DNA of 64,000 bases from Sporomusa termitida (GCF_007641255.1 NZ_CP036259.1:3412501-3476500); one strand, 5' to 3'. Counted from the stretch's first letter, positions 23,906-34,738 are shown. Notes: a model not told the origin generated them from the letters alone. Translations and numbers: made by a program.

Positions 23906-23997
23906 GCGCGAGATTTCCCGTCCAGCTTCGTTGTCGTCACCTTGCATATGTCCGATATGCAAGGTTCCTTCGCCTTGCTGGGCGAAAAATCTCGCGC
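23906..23997. repeat. 92-bp nested palindromic element
   Basis: The outer arms gcgcgagattt (23906-23916) and aaatctcgcgc (23987-23997) enclose an inner perfect hairpin ccttgcatat-gtccg-atatgcaagg (23940-23964). It lies in the gap between tmRNA and the EamA transporter and has no ribosome site for its spurious ORF. It looks like a structured intergenic repeat or RNA, though no second copy occurs in this window. Confidence 0.6.
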
Positions 23998-24049
23998 AAT
24001 TCATCCTATAGCTTTAGACTTGGCGGACTACTAGAGGAGGGGAATTTTC

Positions 24050-24949
24050 TTGTCATCACAACATACCGGCATGCTGCTGGTTGCGGCTTCGGCCGCCGGC
24101 TTTGCCACTTTGGCAATTTTCATTAAGTTTGCTTATGCTGCCGGCGCCAATATTATTACCATTCTGGCCGGACGGTTTGTTCTCGCCGCAATTTGCCTGG
24201 CCCTTATTCTAAAATGGCGTGGTATTCCGCTGGCCGTCAATAAAGGGTTACTGCGCGACCTGTCGCTGATGGGCGGTTTGGGCTATGGCTCCATGTCCCT
24301 GCTGTTTGCCCTGGCGGTCAAATACCTCCCGGCCTCACTGGCAGCAATGCTGTTGTATACCTATCCGGCAATCGTCAGTTTGTTGTCTTTTAGCCTGGGC
24401 GATGAACAGTACACCTGGCCGAAAGGAGCGGCGCTCGCAATCTGTTTCTCAGGCTTGTTCCTGGTGCTCGGCGTCTCCTTCGAGAATGCCAGCCTGCTCG
24501 GCTTTGCTTTTGGCCTGGGTGCCGCTGCCGTCTACTCAGTCTATATTGTTGTCGGCAACCGGCGCCTGAAGCATGTTGATTCCATGGTTACCACCACCTA
24601 TGTATGCGCTGCGGCGGCGCTTGTTTTTGTTCTGACCGGACTTGTAACCGACAGCCTTATCTGGAGCCTGCCATACCAGGGCTGGCTGGCAATCATCGGT
24701 ATTGCCCTCATCCCCACCATTGTCGGAATTATGGGCTTCTTTGCCGGCATGAGCCGGATTGGCGCCACGAATGCTTCGATTATCAGCACCACCGAACCGG
24801 TAATAACCGTGCTGCTGTCGGTGCTCCTGCTTAATGAAAAAATAACGCCGCTGCAGATTAGCGGCGGCATTCTGATCCTGGGCGGCATATTGATTTTGCA
24901 GCTTTGGGCCGGAAAAAGCAAATGCTCACAGGCAGTGGAACAACAATAA
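24050..24949 (+). CDS. EamA/DMT-family permease
   Basis: Ten-helix drug/metabolite transporter of 299 residues with two EamA halves. The second half keeps the family signature around IGATNASIISTTEPVITVLLS and LNEKITPLQISGGILILGG. The start is TTG at 24050, supported by an agaggagggg ribosome site 8 nt upstream; no better ATG exists in frame. It is the only intact plus-strand gene between the start of the window and 59 kb. It converges with smpB, whose stop it almost touches. Likely an exporter of amino acids or other metabolites, substrate unknown. Confidence 0.85.
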   Translation: MSSQHTGMLLVAASAAGFATLAIFIKFAYAAGANIITILAGRFVLAAICLALILKWRGIPLAVNKGLLRDLSLMGGLGYGSMSLLFALAVKYLPASLAAMLLYTYPAIVSLLSFSLGDEQYTWPKGAALAICFSGLFLVLGVSFENASLLGFAFGLGAAAVYSVYIVVGNRRLKHVDSMVTTTYVCAAAALVFVLTGLVTDSLIWSLPYQGWLAIIGIALIPTIVGIMGFFAGMSRIGATNASIISTTEPVITVLLSVLLLNEKITPLQISGGILILGGILILQLWAGKSKCSQAVEQQ

Positions 24950-25420
24950 TTATTCCTTCTGCCGGTCGCGCAAGGCCCGTTCCATATCACGCTTAGCATC
25001 CCGCTCGGCAAGGTCCTGCCGTTTGTCATAGGTATGCTTGCCACTGGCCAGCCCCAGTTCTACCTTGACCTTGCCTCTGGTAAAATACATTTTAAGCGGC
25101 ACCAGGGTATAGCCTTTTTCCTTGGTCTTGCCAATCAGTTTATTAATTTCATAGCGGTGCATCAAAAGCTTACGGGTGCGCAACGGTTCATGATTGAAGC
25201 GATTACCCTGCTCATAAGGGCTGATGTGCAAATTATGCAGCATAAGCTCCGCGTTATCAATTCTGGCATAAGAGTCTTTCAGATTCGCTTTGCCTGCCCG
25301 GAGTGACTTCACTTCGGTGCCGGTAAGAGCAATGCCAGCTTCATAGGTCTCATGAATATGATAATCGTGACGGGCCTTCCGGTTTTCCGTTGCTATTTTT
25401 ATGCCTGCTTCCTTACTCAC
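24950..25420 (-). CDS. smpB: SsrA-binding protein SmpB
   Basis: 156-residue protein of the usual length. The OB-fold core [20 protein letters not shown] and [20 protein letters not shown] lie near the N-terminus, and the C-terminal basic tail ([20 protein letters not shown]) enters the mRNA channel of the stalled ribosome. It binds the tRNA-like part of the tmRNA encoded about 1.2 kb downstream at 23361-23707. It follows rnr by about 80 bp, the common rnr-smpB arrangement. Confidence 0.97.
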   Translation of the reverse strand: MSKEAGIKIATENRKARHDYHIHETYEAGIALTGTEVKSLRAGKANLKDSYARIDNAELMLHNLHISPYEQGNRFNHEPLRTRKLLMHRYEINKLIGKTKEKGYTLVPLKMYFTRGKVKVELGLASGKHTYDKRQDLAERDAKRDMERALRDRQKE

Positions 25421-25497
25421 CGCTTCTCACCTCTTAGAATCCTCAGATACGCATACCTATTGTAGCTGATTTACTGTCTGACGTCAATTCCGGCAAC

Positions 25498-27783
25498 TCA
25501 TTTTTTCGTTGCCCGCGGCTTCTTGGGTTTAGCCACAGTAACCGGTTTCTTTTTGGCAGGGGCCGGCTGGTTTTTAGCGGCGTCACTGCGGCCCGGCCCC
25601 GGCCGGCTGCGTCGCTTGTCCGGCGACGGCCTACCAACAGCCTGCAGTGATTTCCCTTCCGTTGCCACCAGGTAATCAATGGTACGGTCGGCTGGATTTA
25701 CCTTGGAGACAATAATCCTGACACTATTGCCTAGCCGGTAAATATTGCTGGTCCGCTCCCCAATCAGGGCATATTGCTCTTCAACATACTGGTAGTAGTC
25801 ATCCTCCAGGCTGGACACCCGGACCAAGCCTTCAATACCATTGGTAATCTCAACGAAAAACCCAAAAGCAGTTACGCCACTGATAATCCCGTCAAATTCC
25901 TGGCCGACAAACTGGGCCATATATTCGACCTTCTTTAAGTCTACGGTGGCCCGTTCAGCCTCGGCCGCCGCCCGTTCCCGTTCCGAGGAGTGCAGGGCAA
26001 TCTCCGGCAGCATCACCGATAATTTTTGACTGCGTTTGGCAGAGATATCGCCGGTGGTGAAGGTTTCCCGGATAATGCGATGCACGATCAAATCCGGATA
26101 ACGCCTGATCGGTGAAGTGAAATGGGTGTAATAGGTAGCGGCAAGACCAAAGTGACCCAAATTCTCGGCATCATAACGGGCCTGCTTCAGCGATCGCAGC
26201 ATAACGGTACTGATAATGCGCTCCTCCGGCCGGCCGGCAATCTTGCTTAACACGCGCTGCAGGGCCATCGGCTGAATTTCCTGCGTTTTCGGGATGTGCT
26301 GGCCAAAATTGCCGAGCAGCACATTTAAACGGCTCATTTTTTCTTCATCCGGCTCTTCATGCACCCTGAACATGGATGGTACGCCTAACCAGTGCATATG
26401 TTCGGCGACAGTCTCGTTGGCGACCAGCATAAATTCCTCAATGATGGATTCGGCAATGCTCCGGATCCTTTTTTCAATGGCAATTGGATGCCCTTCAGCA
26501 TCAAGCTTTACTTTTATTTCCGGGAAGTCGAAATCAATCGCGCCCCGGCGCATCCGGCGGTCCCGCAGAATCCGGCACAGCCTTTCCATCTCTTCCAGCG
26601 GCGCTACCAGCTCTGCATAGGCAGTCCGCAAAGGTTCATCATGGTCGGCAACAATTTGGCGTACAATATTATAGGTCAGCCTGGTTTTTACCCGGATAAC
26701 ACTGGGGAATATTTCATGATTTATCACCTGGCCGCGACCGTCAATTTCCATCTGTGCGGTCAGGGCCAGTCTGTCCTCACCAGCGTTTAAACTACAAATC
26801 CCGTTTGACAGACGCGGCGGCAGCATCGGCAGTACCCGGTCAACCAAATAGACACTGGTGCCCCGGATTCTGGCTTCATTATCCAGGGGCGTGTTTTCCC
26901 GTACATAGTGGCTGACATCGGCAATACTCACATTCAATAAATAGCGGCCGTTTTTGAGACGCTCCACATATACGGCATCATCCAGATCTTTGGCATCATC
27001 GCCGTCAATTGTCACCATATTCAGAGCGCGCAGGTCACGGCGCCCCAGCAAATCCTCATCACTGATCGTTGTTTTGACCCGTTCGGCTGCTTGCTCAACC
27101 TCTGGCGGAAACTCGGTCGGCAGATTGTGTTTCTTAATAATGGATAATATCTCAATACCAGGGTCACCCTGACGGCCCAGAACTTCAATAATCCGGCCTT
27201 CGGCGCTTTTCTGTTTCTGCGGCCATTCTGTAATTTCAACAACCACCTTGGAGCCGGTTTTAGCGCCCCTAAACTCATCTTTGGGTATGAAAATATCCCG
27301 GCCAATCTTCCGGTCATCAGGCAAAACAAAACCGAAGCTGCGGCTGGACTCGAAGGTACCCACCACTTTGGTGTTCGCCCGGGTAACAACCCGGATAATT
27401 TCCCCTTCCACCGCTTTCCCGGACAGGTGCCGCTTATGCATCCTGGCGATGACCCGGTCACCATGCATAGCGCCGCCAATCGCATCCGGCGGAATAAAGA
27501 CATCATCAAGTTCAGGGTTTTCCGGCAGAATAAAACCAAAGCCTTTGGTGGTTGCCGAAAACTTACCGACAACAAGGTTCATGCGGTCGGGAATTCCATA
27601 CTTGCCATAGCGGGTTTTTATGATGGCCGCGGCCGCTTCGAGCTTGTCCAATACCAGCCAAAACTCTTCCAGTTCTTTGCCGCGAATACTCAAGCCGTCA
27701 GCCAAATCCTCGGCCGTCAGCGGCTTATACACTTCTTCCCGCATAAACCCCAGGATTCTTTCAGCTAAATCCATGTTACTCAT
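25498..27783 (-). CDS. rnr: ribonuclease R
   Basis: 3'-5' exoribonuclease of 761 residues. It has an N-terminal winged-helix region, two cold-shock-type OB folds (KFSATTKGFGFILPENP near 70 and GTFESSRSFGFVLPDDRKIG near 150), and the RNB catalytic domain starting about 250 with the metal-binding aspartates in MVTIDGDDAKDLDDAVYVE. A C-terminal S1 domain (GIISGVTAFGFFVEITNGIE) near 640 and a basic Lys/Pro-rich tail follow. RNase R degrades structured and non-stop mRNAs together with tmRNA-SmpB. Its start overlaps the thioesterase stop by 8 bp. Confidence 0.97.
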   Translation of the reverse strand: MSNMDLAERILGFMREEVYKPLTAEDLADGLSIRGKELEEFWLVLDKLEAAAAIIKTRYGKYGIPDRMNLVVGKFSATTKGFGFILPENPELDDVFIPPDAIGGAMHGDRVIARMHKRHLSGKAVEGEIIRVVTRANTKVVGTFESSRSFGFVLPDDRKIGRDIFIPKDEFRGAKTGSKVVVEITEWPQKQKSAEGRIIEVLGRQGDPGIEILSIIKKHNLPTEFPPEVEQAAERVKTTISDEDLLGRRDLRALNMVTIDGDDAKDLDDAVYVERLKNGRYLLNVSIADVSHYVRENTPLDNEARIRGTSVYLVDRVLPMLPPRLSNGICSLNAGEDRLALTAQMEIDGRGQVINHEIFPSVIRVKTRLTYNIVRQIVADHDEPLRTAYAELVAPLEEMERLCRILRDRRMRRGAIDFDFPEIKVKLDAEGHPIAIEKRIRSIAESIIEEFMLVANETVAEHMHWLGVPSMFRVHEEPDEEKMSRLNVLLGNFGQHIPKTQEIQPMALQRVLSKIAGRPEERIISTVMLRSLKQARYDAENLGHFGLAATYYTHFTSPIRRYPDLIVHRIIRETFTTGDISAKRSQKLSVMLPEIALHSSERERAAAEAERATVDLKKVEYMAQFVGQEFDGIISGVTAFGFFVEITNGIEGLVRVSSLEDDYYQYVEEQYALIGERTSNIYRLGNSVRIIVSKVNPADRTIDYLVATEGKSLQAVGRPSPDKRRSRPGPGRSDAAKNQPAPAKKKPVTVAKPKKPRATKK

Positions 27784-28171
27784 CTCCTTTTATCGCAATT
27801 ATCGCCTTTCCCTCAGCGGTTACTGTTCCATCCGGCAAAGTAATGTTACCGGCTAGCTCATACATTTTTCCCCGTTGGCCGGTAATCCATCCACTAATGG
27901 TTAATTCCTGACCAATTGGTGTTGGCTGGCGGAACCGCACCTCCAGCCTGGCAGTGACGGCATTAAGCCCCTGAGCATGCAAATAACGGGCCATAACCTC
28001 ATCCAGCAATGTACTTATCAGCCCGCCATGCATGATACCGTCATACCCCTGATGTTCGGGCCCCGGGACAAAAGTAGTCAGATATCGATTCTCTTCTGCG
28101 CGAAAAGAAAGCTTCATGCCGATGGGGTTATGCGGCCCGCAGCCAAAACACCATTGATTACTCTCGTCCAT
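27776..28171 (-). CDS. PaaI-like hotdog thioesterase
   Basis: 131-residue single-hotdog protein starting MDESNQWCFGCGPHNPIGM. The CFGCG opening and the HGGLISTLLDEVMAR helix (catalytic region) are typical of the PaaI/4HBT group that hydrolyses acyl-CoA thioesters. The ATG at 28171 is preferred because it follows gggaggtgc and removes a 20-residue extension that overlaps the esterase gene. Substrate unknown. Confidence 0.8.
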   Translation of the reverse strand: MDESNQWCFGCGPHNPIGMKLSFRAEENRYLTTFVPGPEHQGYDGIMHGGLISTLLDEVMARYLHAQGLNAVTARLEVRFRQPTPIGQELTISGWITGQRGKMYELAGNITLPDGTVTAEGKAIIAIKGDE

Positions 28172-28190
28172 AATGCACCTCCCGTATTTT

Positions 28191-28922
28191 TTAAGCCAAA
28201 AACCGGCCAATCCTTTGAAAAACAAAATCACGTTCTACATCAAGGGTAACAATGTGACCGGATTTGTTAAGCCATACCAGCTGCTTGTCGGTACTGCCCA
28301 GCTTGTCATAGATATATTGGGCACTTTCCGGTTCAACAGTATGTTCTGTCTTTGATTGGATGATGAGTGCCGGCACGGTAACTGCCGGCAATACCCCTCT
28401 GACATGCTTGACAAGCTCAAGCAGGCTGGACAGGCTGCTCAGCGGTGTTACCTCATACGTAATCGAGTACTCCTCAGCGGCATCGGCCAGACGTTTGCGC
28501 TTTTTGGGAACAAAATTGGTAAACAGGCGGTACAGCGGCAATAATTTCAGGCGTTTATTGGCAATATAGATAGGGGCGCTGATAACGGCCAGCCGCCTAA
28601 GCGGATATTCGCTGGCCAGCTTAAGTGACAGCAGCCCGCCCATGGATAAGCCGACTGCCGCCACGCTGGTGCAAATACCGGCTAACAGGTGATACCCGTC
28701 GACGACACTGTCATACCAGTGCGGCCAGGCAGTTTTCGCCATTTCATCCGGGGTGGTCCCATGCCCTGGCAGACGTGGTGCAAATACAGTATAACCCAGA
28801 TTGTTTAAATATTCTCCGGCCAGGCGCATCTCTGACGGCGCACCGGTAAAACCATGTACCAGCAATACGCCTTTTTCACCGCCTTGCAGAAAAAAAGGCT
28901 CAGCTCCTCGCATTAAAGCCAC
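28191..28922 (-). CDS. carboxylesterase (alpha/beta hydrolase, Est30-like)
   Basis: About 243 residues. The oxyanion segment LLVHGFTGAPSEM is near residue 25, the nucleophile elbow GLSMGG near 92, the acid in TEHTVEPESAQ near 195 and the catalytic His in KSGHIVTLD near 225; all are in family order for the monoacylglycerol lipase/Est30 group. GTG at 28922 fits the gggggag ribosome site (6-nt spacing) better than the TTG at 28937 or ATG at 28913. It is the first of an esterase-thioesterase-rnr-smpB run. Confidence 0.82.
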   Translation of the reverse strand: MALMRGAEPFFLQGGEKGVLLVHGFTGAPSEMRLAGEYLNNLGYTVFAPRLPGHGTTPDEMAKTAWPHWYDSVVDGYHLLAGICTSVAAVGLSMGGLLSLKLASEYPLRRLAVISAPIYIANKRLKLLPLYRLFTNFVPKKRKRLADAAEEYSITYEVTPLSSLSSLLELVKHVRGVLPAVTVPALIIQSKTEHTVEPESAQYIYDKLGSTDKQLVWLNKSGHIVTLDVERDFVFQRIGRFLA

Positions 28923-29054
28923 ATATAACTCCCCCAATGTTCAAGTACTTTACTCTATCTACATGCGCTGAAGTGATTTTGCAGGCAGTATTGGGCTGAA
29001 CGCCCAACTAAACAGACATACCAATAGTATTATACCATTATCTGACACAATAAC

Positions 29055-29085
29055 AAAACGCCAAGCTAAAAATAGCCTGGCGTTT
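29055..29085 (-). terminator. terminator of hppA
   Basis: On the minus strand AAACGCCAGGCTA pairs with TAGCTTGGCGTTT and is followed by TGTTATTG. It lies just after the hppA stop. Confidence 0.7.
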
Positions 29086-29098
29086 ATGTTCAATTAGT

Positions 29099-31105
29099 TT
29101 AGAAGAAGAGCAGCGGCGCAATGATCAGCGAGATCGTGCCGGCCACTTTAATCAGTGGATTCATAGCCGGACCGGAGGTGTCCTTAAACGGATCACCCAC
29201 AGTATCACCGATAACGGCAGCCGCATGGGTCGGCGTACCTTTACCGCCGTATTTGCCGGTTTCAATCCATTTTTTGGCATTATCCCAGGCACCGCCGGCA
29301 TTGGACATGAACAGGGCCATCAGTACACCGGCGGCAGTAGCACCGGCCAGGAAGCCGGCTAAGGCTTTCGCCCCCAGAATAAAGCCTACCAGGATGGGGG
29401 AACCGACAGCAAAAATACCAGGCAGCATCATTTCGCGGATAGCGGCCTTGGTGCTGATATCCACACAGCTTGCATAATCAGGACGCCCGGTTCCTTCCAT
29501 AATGCCGGGGATCTCCCGGAACTGGCGGCGAACCTCGGCAATCATTTCGAACGCAGCTTTCCCTACAGCTTCCATAGTAAAGGCGCATACCAGAAACGGC
29601 AGGGTCGCACCCAGGAATATACCGATAATTACAGCCGGCTCCGTCAAATTGATGACCAGATGGCCGTTGACCAGCAGGCCGGACAGTTTCGGATTTTTGG
29701 CAATCTCTTCACCGAACGCGGTAAACAGCGCCAGGGCAGTTAACGCGGCGGAACCAATGGCAAAACCTTTGGCAATGGCAGCGGTGGTATTGCCGACCGC
29801 ATCCAGTTTGTCAGTGGTTTTACGGACTTCCGGTCCAAGCTCCGCCATTTCGGCGATGCCGCCGGCATTGTCGGCCACAGGGCCAAACGAGTCAACGGCA
29901 ACAACCATACCGGCCGTGCAGAGCATGCCCATCGCCGCCATGGCAATCCCGTAAATACCAGCCTGGCTATAAGCAACCCAGATGGCAACAGCAAATACCA
30001 GCATTGGCAAACCAGTGCTTCTCAGGCCAAGGGCAATACCGGCGATCACATTGGTAGCCGGACCGGTTTGCGAGGCATCGGCAATATGCTGGGTAGGCGG
30101 CTTATTGTTGGCGGTATAGTATTCGGTAATCATACCAACAAGTACATTAACAGCCAGACCGCAGATAACGGCAATGGTAATACCTACGGCTTTGCTGGGC
30201 AGCATAGCACTGGCAATCGCATAGGTAGAAACAGCAACAAGAATATTAGTTCCCCAAATACCTCTATTTAGAGCAGCCAGGGGATCACCGTCTTCGCTGG
30301 TCCTGACCAGGAAAGTGCTGACAATAGAGGCAAAAATACCGGCTGCGCCAATCACCAGCGGGAACAGTACGCCGTTAATATTGCCGGGGAACACGGTTTG
30401 CCCGATAAGCATGGCAGCAATTGCGGTCGCGGCATAAGATTCAAACAGGTCGGCCCCCATACCGGCGGTATCACCGACGTTGTCACCAACATTATCGGCA
30501 ATAACAGCCGGGTTGCGGGGATCATCCTCAGGGATACCGGCCTCAACCTTACCAACAAGGTCAGCGCCGACGTCAGCCGCTTTGGTAAAAATACCGCCGC
30601 CAACACGGGCAAAAAAAGCGATAGCGCTGGCGCCAAAGGCAAAACTATTAATAACAACAGGGTCGCCGAAGGCTATGTACAGGCTTGATACACCCAGGAG
30701 ACCAAGGCCGGCAACCGACATACCCATAACCGCGCCGGCCCGGAAAGAAACACCAAGGGCTTTATTAAGGCTGGTGCGGGCGGCCTCGGTAGTCCGGGCA
30801 TTGGATTTAGTCGTGGCCGTCATGCCCACATAACCGGCAATGGCCGAGCAAACGGCCCCTACCAGGAAAGACACTGCCAATTTATATCCATCAACATAAA
30901 ATAGTATAAAGAAAATGACGATAGTAAACGGGATGAGTGTTTTGTACTGACGATTAAGGAAGGCCATCGCTCCTTCAAAAATTGCCTGCGAAATTTCCTG
31001 CATGCGGGCGTTACCCGGGTTTTCTTTCAAAACACTAGCCATCAAATAACCGGCAAATGCCAGCGCCACAAGACCGGCAAATGGCGCAATATACAATAAA
31101 TCCAT
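29099..31105 (-). CDS. hppA: membrane-bound ion-translocating pyrophosphatase
   Basis: 668-residue polytopic pump with about 16 helices. The pyrophosphate site DVGADLVGKVEAGIPEDDPR lies near residue 190 and DNVGDNVGDTAGMGADLFES follows; a C-terminal GDTVGDPFKDTSGPAMNPLI closes the site. The diagnostic position in GNTTAAIAKGFAIG carries Ala rather than Lys, which marks the K+-dependent subfamily. Whether H+, Na+ or both are pumped cannot be settled by eye. It couples PPi hydrolysis to the membrane gradient, useful to energy-limited anaerobes. It stands alone between two terminators. Confidence 0.96.
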   Translation of the reverse strand: MDLLYIAPFAGLVALAFAGYLMASVLKENPGNARMQEISQAIFEGAMAFLNRQYKTLIPFTIVIFFILFYVDGYKLAVSFLVGAVCSAIAGYVGMTATTKSNARTTEAARTSLNKALGVSFRAGAVMGMSVAGLGLLGVSSLYIAFGDPVVINSFAFGASAIAFFARVGGGIFTKAADVGADLVGKVEAGIPEDDPRNPAVIADNVGDNVGDTAGMGADLFESYAATAIAAMLIGQTVFPGNINGVLFPLVIGAAGIFASIVSTFLVRTSEDGDPLAALNRGIWGTNILVAVSTYAIASAMLPSKAVGITIAVICGLAVNVLVGMITEYYTANNKPPTQHIADASQTGPATNVIAGIALGLRSTGLPMLVFAVAIWVAYSQAGIYGIAMAAMGMLCTAGMVVAVDSFGPVADNAGGIAEMAELGPEVRKTTDKLDAVGNTTAAIAKGFAIGSAALTALALFTAFGEEIAKNPKLSGLLVNGHLVINLTEPAVIIGIFLGATLPFLVCAFTMEAVGKAAFEMIAEVRRQFREIPGIMEGTGRPDYASCVDISTKAAIREMMLPGIFAVGSPILVGFILGAKALAGFLAGATAAGVLMALFMSNAGGAWDNAKKWIETGKYGGKGTPTHAAAVIGDTVGDPFKDTSGPAMNPLIKVAGTISLIIAPLLFF

Positions 31106-31135
31106 GTTCTTACTTTCCCCCTTTGAGCTAACCGC

Positions 31136-31177
31136 AAAAATACCTCAATATGCCGGAGAGTCTCCAGCAATTGAGGT
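31136..31177 (-). terminator. terminator of secG
   Basis: On the minus strand ACCTCAA pairs with TTGAGGT around an inner tgctggaga/tctccggca stem, followed by ATTTTTG. Confidence 0.75.
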
Positions 31178-31183
31178 TAGTAC

Positions 31184-31414
31184 CTACTGCATTAATTTGA
31201 CTAAAATCATAGTAACAATGCCAAACAATGCAGCAATAATAATTGTTGCTTTTGCCAGAATCTCATCAAGCCCCTTGCGCTTGCCGCCAAAAATGGATTC
31301 GGCACCGCCGGCAATTGATCCTGATAAACCGGCACTTTTGCCTGACTGCAATACCACTACTGCAATTAATACAATCGAAAGCACTGCCTCCAAAATCATC
31401 AGCCCTGTTATCAC
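31184..31414 (-). CDS. secG: preprotein translocase subunit SecG
   Basis: 76-residue membrane protein with two hydrophobic segments: ITGLMILEAVLSIVLIAVVV and ATIIIAALFGIVTMILVKL. Between them is the cytoplasmic loop LQSGKSAGLSGSIAGGAESIFGGKR, whose LQ-x-GKxxGLSG motif is diagnostic of SecG. It forms the SecYEG channel with SecY and SecE. GTG at 31414 is preferred (aagggggttagga ribosome site); an upstream GTG at 31432 would add six basic residues. Confidence 0.93.
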   Translation of the reverse strand: MITGLMILEAVLSIVLIAVVVLQSGKSAGLSGSIAGGAESIFGGKRKGLDEILAKATIIIAALFGIVTMILVKLMQ

Positions 31415-31564
31415 TTTCCTAACCCCCTTCACGACTGAACCATTATCCCTTGCTCACTGTGCTTGCCAAGGCCTGACAATATTCTAACACACTTAATTGA
31501 TGCTTGACAATTATTTAGTAAATGTTTTCACTATTTTTATTATACATATTTTACCCTTTTTGTA

Positions 31565-31597
31565 AAAAATTAAACAGCCGGCGCTAACCGGCTGTTT
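31565..31597 (-). terminator. terminator of the eno/Zn-ribbon unit
   Basis: AAACAGCCGG-ttagcg-CCGGCTGTTT followed on the minus strand by AATTTTTT. It closes the glycolytic operon before secG. Confidence 0.8.
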
Positions 31598-31604
31598 GCG
31601 AATC

Positions 31605-31844
31605 TTATTGGCGCGGGGGGGAGGTTGGCACCGGTTGGGGATGATCAACCTGGGATGCGGTGTTGGTGACATGAGTATTCAGGCGGCTGGTACAGCCAAA
31701 CCGGCCCTCATCCTGTTGGATTACCTCTATGTCGGAACTGCCGCAATGCTCACAGACTTTATGGTTTAAGCATTCCATCAACTCAGTCTCACACTGGTAC
31801 AGGTAACCGCAGCTGCTGCAGCGAATCAGATATCCCTTCGGCAT
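31605..31844 (-). CDS. small zinc-ribbon protein, unknown
   Basis: 79 residues. Two CxxC-type knuckles (CSSCG near residue 9 and CEHCGS near 32) predict one zinc ribbon, followed by a disordered Thr/Pro/Gln-rich tail. The gene follows eno by 27 bp with a ggaggtgaact ribosome site and is closed by a terminator, so it belongs to the glycolytic transcript. The function is not recognised; a nucleic-acid- or protein-binding role is only a guess. Confidence 0.65.
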   Translation of the reverse strand: MPKGYLIRCSSCGYLYQCETELMECLNHKVCEHCGSSDIEVIQQDEGRFGCTSRLNTHVTNTASQVDHPQPVPTSPPRQ

Positions 31845-31871
31845 TTAGTTCACCTCCTTCCTCCGCGAACC

Positions 31872-33173
<1,302 letters not shown>

Positions 33174-34715
33174 CTATTTTTCAATCAGGCTTTTTCCGGT
33201 CATTTCCGGCGGTTGTTCCACACCGGCCAGGTCTAAAATGGTAGGGGCGATATCGGCCAGAATCCCCGCCCGCAGCCTGCGGCCCCGCTGGGACTCGGCC
33301 ACCATGATAAACGGCACCTGATTCGTAGTATGGGCAGTGAACGGTTCACCGGTCACAGGGTCTTTCATCACTTCGCAGTTACCATGATCAGCTGTAATCA
33401 GGGTAATACCGCCCCGGGCCCGCATCGCCTCAACCAGACGGCCGACACACTGGTCAACAGTTGCCACCGCCCTGACAGCGGCATCGAGGAACCCGGTATG
33501 GCCAACCATGTCGCCATTGGCATAATTGAGGATAATCAGGTCGTATTTGCCGGAGTGTATGGCCTCAATCACCTTGTCAGTGACCTCCGGGGCACTCATC
33601 TCCGGTTTCAGATCATAAGTAGCAACCTTCGGCGACGGGATAAGCACCCTGTCTTCACCGGGAAAAAGCTGCTCCTCACCGCCATTCAGGAAATAGGTGA
33701 CATGGGCGTATTTTTCAGTCTCGGCAATCCGCAGCTGCGTATAGCCGGCTTGGCTGAATACCTCCCCCAGGGTATTGGCCGGATGGCTGGCCGGAAACGC
33801 CACCGGCACACTGGAGCTTTCATCATACTGGGTCATGCTGGCAAAATACAGCGGGAAGCAGCCGTTGGCCCGCTCAAAGCCGGCAAAGGCAGGGTCGGTC
33901 AGCGCCCAGGTCAGCTGCCGGGCCCGGTCCGGACGGAAGTTAAAAAAGATAACGCCGTCATTGGGTTGAATCCCCGCATAGCCGCAGCCGGCAATTACAA
34001 CCGGTTCGATGAATTCATCGGTTACCCCGGCCTGATAAGAGGCTTCCACGGCCGCGACAGCACTGGTCGCCTCCGTGCACTGGCAATGAACCAGCGCCTG
34101 ATACTGCTTGCTGACCCGCTCCCAGCGCTTATCCCGGTCCATCGCGTAATAACGGCCGGCAATAGTGGCAATCTCGCCGGTCCCCAGGGCCGTCATTTTT
34201 TCTTCCAGGGCGGTAATGTAGGTAATGGCACTGGTTGGCGGCACATCGCGCCCGTCCAAAAAGGCATGAACATAGACTTTCTCGATTTCATACCGTTTCG
34301 CCAGTTCCAGCAGGGCATACACATGGGTAATATGGCTGTGCACCCCGCCGTCCGACACTAAGCCCATCAGATGCAGGGCAGTACCGGCGGCTTGCGTTTG
34401 CTCGCAGATCCGGCAGAGTACAGGATTGGTAAAAAAATCGCCGTCGGCAATCGCCTTGCTGATCCGGGTAAGCTCCTGGTAAATAATGCGGCCGGCGCCA
34501 ATGTTCAGGTGGCCCACCTCGGAGTTCCCCATCTGCCCGGCCGGCAAACCAACAGCCTCACCGGAGCAGACCAGGCTGGTTGCCGGGTATAACTCGGTGA
34601 GCAGGCTGATATGCGGTGTACCGGCTCTGGCAATCGAGTTGAACTCGTCTTCTTCCCGGCCAATGCCCCAGCCATCCAGAATTACAAGGGCAATGGGCGC
34701 TGCTAATTTTGCCAT
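33174..34715 (-). CDS. gpmI: 2,3-bisphosphoglycerate-independent phosphoglycerate mutase
   Basis: 513 residues. It interconverts 3- and 2-phosphoglycerate with two Mn2+ ions. The phosphatase-type metal site begins with LDGWGIGREE, the phosphoserine loop is QMGNSEVGHLNIGAGRI near 62, and the C-terminal metal residues lie in NYANGDMVGHTGFLDA and TADHGNCEVMKD near 405-460. Cofactor-independent mutases are usual in spore-formers and are pH/Mn-sensitive. The gene is 23 bp downstream of tpiA. Confidence 0.97.
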   Translation of the reverse strand: MAKLAAPIALVILDGWGIGREEDEFNSIARAGTPHISLLTELYPATSLVCSGEAVGLPAGQMGNSEVGHLNIGAGRIIYQELTRISKAIADGDFFTNPVLCRICEQTQAAGTALHLMGLVSDGGVHSHITHVYALLELAKRYEIEKVYVHAFLDGRDVPPTSAITYITALEEKMTALGTGEIATIAGRYYAMDRDKRWERVSKQYQALVHCQCTEATSAVAAVEASYQAGVTDEFIEPVVIAGCGYAGIQPNDGVIFFNFRPDRARQLTWALTDPAFAGFERANGCFPLYFASMTQYDESSSVPVAFPASHPANTLGEVFSQAGYTQLRIAETEKYAHVTYFLNGGEEQLFPGEDRVLIPSPKVATYDLKPEMSAPEVTDKVIEAIHSGKYDLIILNYANGDMVGHTGFLDAAVRAVATVDQCVGRLVEAMRARGGITLITADHGNCEVMKDPVTGEPFTAHTTNQVPFIMVAESQRGRRLRAGILADIAPTILDLAGVEQPPEMTGKSLIEK

Positions 34716-34738
34716 CGTTTTGTCTCCTTTATCCAGTC

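Noticed and set aside
23822-24004. 60-codon minus-strand ORF between tmRNA and the EamA gene
   Set aside because: It is the translation of the nested palindrome at 23906-23997 without a ribosome site.
33330-34361. 343-codon plus-strand ORF opposite gpmI
   Set aside because: Antisense shadow of a fully conserved gpmI; no family resemblance.
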